A stretch of DNA of 64,000 nt from Streptomyces sindenensis (GTDB lineage Bacteria > Actinomycetota > Actinomycetes > Streptomycetales > Streptomycetaceae), in contig NZ_BMSG01000005.1 in NCBI RefSeq assembly GCF_014649035.1, forward strand, positions 62,001 through 126,000, in the 5' to 3' direction. Below, piece after piece: positions 62,220 to 64,000 of the stretch (its first letter is position 1; every line of letters begins with the position of its first letter). The position numbers and the translations under genes were made by a program. Below the pieces are notes generated by a model, which was not told the origin of the DNA, did not search any database, and saw only the letters and a program-made list of their open reading frames with translations.

Positions 62220-63380
62220 CTACCGCACCCGGCCGCGCTTGGCCTGCATGGCCGCGCGCCCCTCCGCGCCCTTGCGCTTCCAGTCCCGCAGGATCTCGGC
62301 GCGTACCCGGGCATCGGTCTTGGCGACGATCCGCTGGTTCTCGCGGATCAGCTTGCGGTAGCTCTCCAGCCGCCGCTCGGGCAGGGTGCCGTCCTCCAGG
62401 GCGCCGAGGACGGCACACCCCGGCTCGGCCTCGTGGGCGCAGTCGTGGAACCGGCACTCCGCGGCCAGCTCCTCGATCTCGGAGAACACCTCCCCGACCC
62501 CGGTTTCGGCGTCGAAGAGACCGACGCCGCGCAGCCCGGGGGTGTCGATGAGGACGCCTCCCTGCGGCAGGAGCAGGAGGTTGCGGGTCGTGGTGGTGTG
62601 CCGGCCCTTTCCGTCGACGTCACGGGCCGCCCGCACGTCCATCACGTCCTGGCCGAGCAGGGTGTTGGCCAGGGTGGACTTGCCCGCGCCGGAGATGCCG
62701 AGCAGCACGCTCGTACCGCCGGAGACGATGGCGCCGAAGACGTCGACCCCTTCGCCGGTGGTGGAGCTGACGGGCAGGACCTGGATGCCGGGGGCGATGG
62801 CCTCGATGTCCTGGACGAGGTGGGAGAGGGTGACCGCGTCGGGCACCAGGTCGGCCTTGGTCAGGACCACGATCGGCTGGGGCCGGTGTTCCCCGGCTGA
62901 GCCGTCGCCCAGCAGCGCGGTGCCCTCGGAGCTGGACAGGGCGAGCGCGAGGAACCGCTCGACCCGCCCGAGGTCCAGCTCGACGGCGAGCGAGACGCAG
63001 ATGGCGATGTGGTCGATGTTGGTGGCGAGCACCTGGCCCTCGGACCGCTGCGAGGAGGTCGAGCGGACGAAGGCGGTACGGCGCGGCAGCAGCGTACGGA
63101 CGAAGCGCGGGTCGCCGTCCGCGTCGAGCGCCACCCAGTCGCCGGTGCAGACGATCCGCATCGGGTCACGGGGCACGACGAAGGCGGTGTCGGCGCGGAC
63201 GGTGCCGTCGGCGGTGATCACGTCGCACTGCCCGCGGTCCACGCGCACGACCCGGCCGGGCACGAGCCCCTGGGCGGCGTACGAGGAGAAGGCCGCCGCC
63301 CAGTCCTCGTCCCAGCCGTACGGAGTCAGCGAGGACGCGGAAGAGGAGAAGGAGGAAAGAGAGGAAGACGAGAAAGACAA
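62220..63380 (-). CDS. rsgA: ribosome small-subunit-dependent GTPase A
   Basis: This 386-residue circularly permuted GTPase matures the 30S subunit. An OB-fold N-terminal region (GRVVRVDRGQCDVITADG) is followed by the permuted motifs: G4 VVLTKADLV, G1 GISGAGKSTLANTLLG and G3 LIDTPGLRGVGLFD. The C-terminal zinc site is CRFHDCAHEAEPGC. I chose a TTG start at 63380 with GAAGGG 6 nt upstream; a GTG at 63410 lacks a ribosome site. The first 17 residues are Ser-rich and encoded by a pyrimidine tract. Confidence 0.9.
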   Translation of the reverse strand: MSFSSSSLSSFSSSASSLTPYGWDEDWAAAFSSYAAQGLVPGRVVRVDRGQCDVITADGTVRADTAFVVPRDPMRIVCTGDWVALDADGDPRFVRTLLPRRTAFVRSTSSQRSEGQVLATNIDHIAICVSLAVELDLGRVERFLALALSSSEGTALLGDGSAGEHRPQPIVVLTKADLVPDAVTLSHLVQDIEAIAPGIQVLPVSSTTGEGVDVFGAIVSGGTSVLLGISGAGKSTLANTLLGQDVMDVRAARDVDGKGRHTTTTRNLLLLPQGGVLIDTPGLRGVGLFDAETGVGEVFSEIEELAAECRFHDCAHEAEPGCAVLGALEDGTLPERRLESYRKLIRENQRIVAKTDARVRAEILRDWKRKGAEGRAAMQAKRGRVR

Positions 63381-63441
63381 GGGAAACCCTTCACAGGGTG
63401 GCCCCGGCACGCGCGCTCGGCGCGGATGAGGAGAGAAGTGG

Positions 63442-63513
63442 TCAGCCGGTGGCCACGGGGATGAGGACGATGCTCTTCCGGTTGTGGGCAGTGCCCATCG
63501 CAACGACAGTCAT
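63442..63513 (-). CDS. candidate 23-residue leader peptide before rsgA
   Basis: On the minus strand AGGAGGTGAGG (63531-63521) precedes an ATG at 63513 opening MTVVAMGTAHNRKSIVLIPV-ATG and a stop at 63442-63444, 61 nt before the rsgA TTG. The ribosome site is very strong. I do not recognise the peptide. It could be a real small protein or a translated leader regulating rsgA. Confidence 0.45.
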   Translation of the reverse strand: MTVVAMGTAHNRKSIVLIPVATG

Positions 63514-63739
63514 CAATGTCCTCACCTCCTGATTCCTCTGGTTCCCGGTCCCCGGAACTGGCTTCCGACGGAACGGTGATCACCCTAGCCCGTCCTCCGG
63601 GAGCACCGTCAACCGATTTATCCGGGACCACGGTCGGGGGACGTTCGAGCGGGCACATTCGCGACAGATGGCCGTGATCTCCCTCGATCGGGTGATACGT
63701 GTGCATGAGCCCCGGTCCGGGGCCGTTAGGGTGCCGAGC

Positions 63740-64000
63740 ATGACCACACCCCAGGCCTCCTCCGTGACGTTCACCCCGGCCCAGTTGGGCACCCAGATCC
63801 TGATCGGCTGGAGCGGCCGACAGCCCGACGCGGACCAGGACACCGCCTTCCTCCTCGCCTATTCGCTGGGCGACGGGCAGGACGGTCCGGTGGTCGGCCG
63901 CGAGGCCATGCGCGCCGCGCTGGAGCGTGCGGGGCTCCACATCGGCGGTTCGATCCAGGACGCCGCCGAGAGCCCGGGCATCCAGGCGAAGCTCCTCGTC
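63740..64000 (+). CDS. unknown protein, 3' end outside window
   Basis: 87 codons are visible, beginning MTTPQASSVTFTPAQLGTQI and running off the window without a stop. It shows alternating polar and hydrophobic residues (LGTQILIGWSG, TAFLLAYSLGDG) that could fit a beta-rich fold, but I do not recognise a family. TAGGGT lies 7 nt before the ATG, so it is probably leaderless. Confidence 0.55.
   Translation, partial: MTTPQASSVTFTPAQLGTQILIGWSGRQPDADQDTAFLLAYSLGDGQDGPVVGREAMRAALERAGLHIGGSIQDAAESPGIQAKLLV

Overview
The window looks like a piece of a Streptomyces chromosome. It is very GC-rich with strong third-position G/C, and it carries secreted glycosidases and proteases with long actinobacterial signal peptides. 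It has 4-bp GTGA/ATGA gene overlaps, an iron box of the DmdR type, PucR and GntR regulators, an RNase Sa relative, and many genes whose start codon lies 6-7 nt after a -10-like hexamer, the usual sign of leaderless mRNA. I see no rRNA, tRNA, CRISPR, integrase or insertion sequence. Gene order is compact and looks chromosomal rather than mobile.

Region 1 (1-10.2 kb). The tail of a GH20 hexosaminidase and a CBM3-GH16 secreted glucanase are followed by a glyoxylate-assimilation block: hyi (hydroxypyruvate isomerase), glxR (tartronate semialdehyde reductase), a catalase, and on the other strand gcl (glyoxylate carboligase). The hyi and gcl promoters each carry a pair of 15-bp TTCCG-N5-CGGAA palindromes exactly 21 bp apart, a shared operator that probably makes them one regulon (an AllR-like IclR repressor is my inference). 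Embedded between catalase and gcl is an overlapping pair encoding an RsbQ-like hydrolase and an RsbP-like PAS-PP2C phosphatase, an energy-stress input module.

Region 2 (10.3-21.5 kb). A zinc-ribbon protein with a degenerate Mrr-like domain, a GNAT enzyme, two overlapping acyl-CoA synthetase genes facing a GAF-LuxR regulator across a 16-bp perfect inverted repeat, an AlkZ-type winged-helix protein, a DMT transporter, an MFS exporter coupled to a glutathionyl-hydroquinone reductase-like gene, and a VOC protein.

Region 3 (21.5-33.8 kb). A secreted GH5 cellulase, a large lamin-tail/EEP extracellular nuclease, an orphan ACP-ketosynthase-hydrolase operon, two nitroreductase-type flavin or F420 enzymes, and a secreted SLT-amidase-PGB cell-wall hydrolase. 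The last has a textbook intrinsic terminator in its leader. Small conserved unknowns follow, then a decayed subtilase pseudogene.

Region 4 (33.9-42.9 kb). A purine-catabolism island: XdhC maturation factor, AzgA-type purine permease, three-subunit xanthine dehydrogenase, and a divergent PucR regulator. Purine breakdown ends in glyoxylate, so this island and region 1 probably work as one nitrogen-salvage pathway with catalase handling peroxide.

Region 5 (43-64 kb). A TPR protein behind a Rex-like site, a GntR regulator divergent from an iron-box-controlled FhuF-like reductase, a DUF2637 membrane protein, an anti-sigma-type kinase, a secreted RNase, a GH38 mannosidase, PoxB, a PP2C-like protein lacking key aspartates, a 1256-residue subtilase facing a TrmB-LuxR regulator, DUF456, an Ada-AlkA fusion that seems to have lost its catalytic aspartate segment, RsgA with a possible 23-codon leader ORF, and a truncated unknown gene at the window edge.
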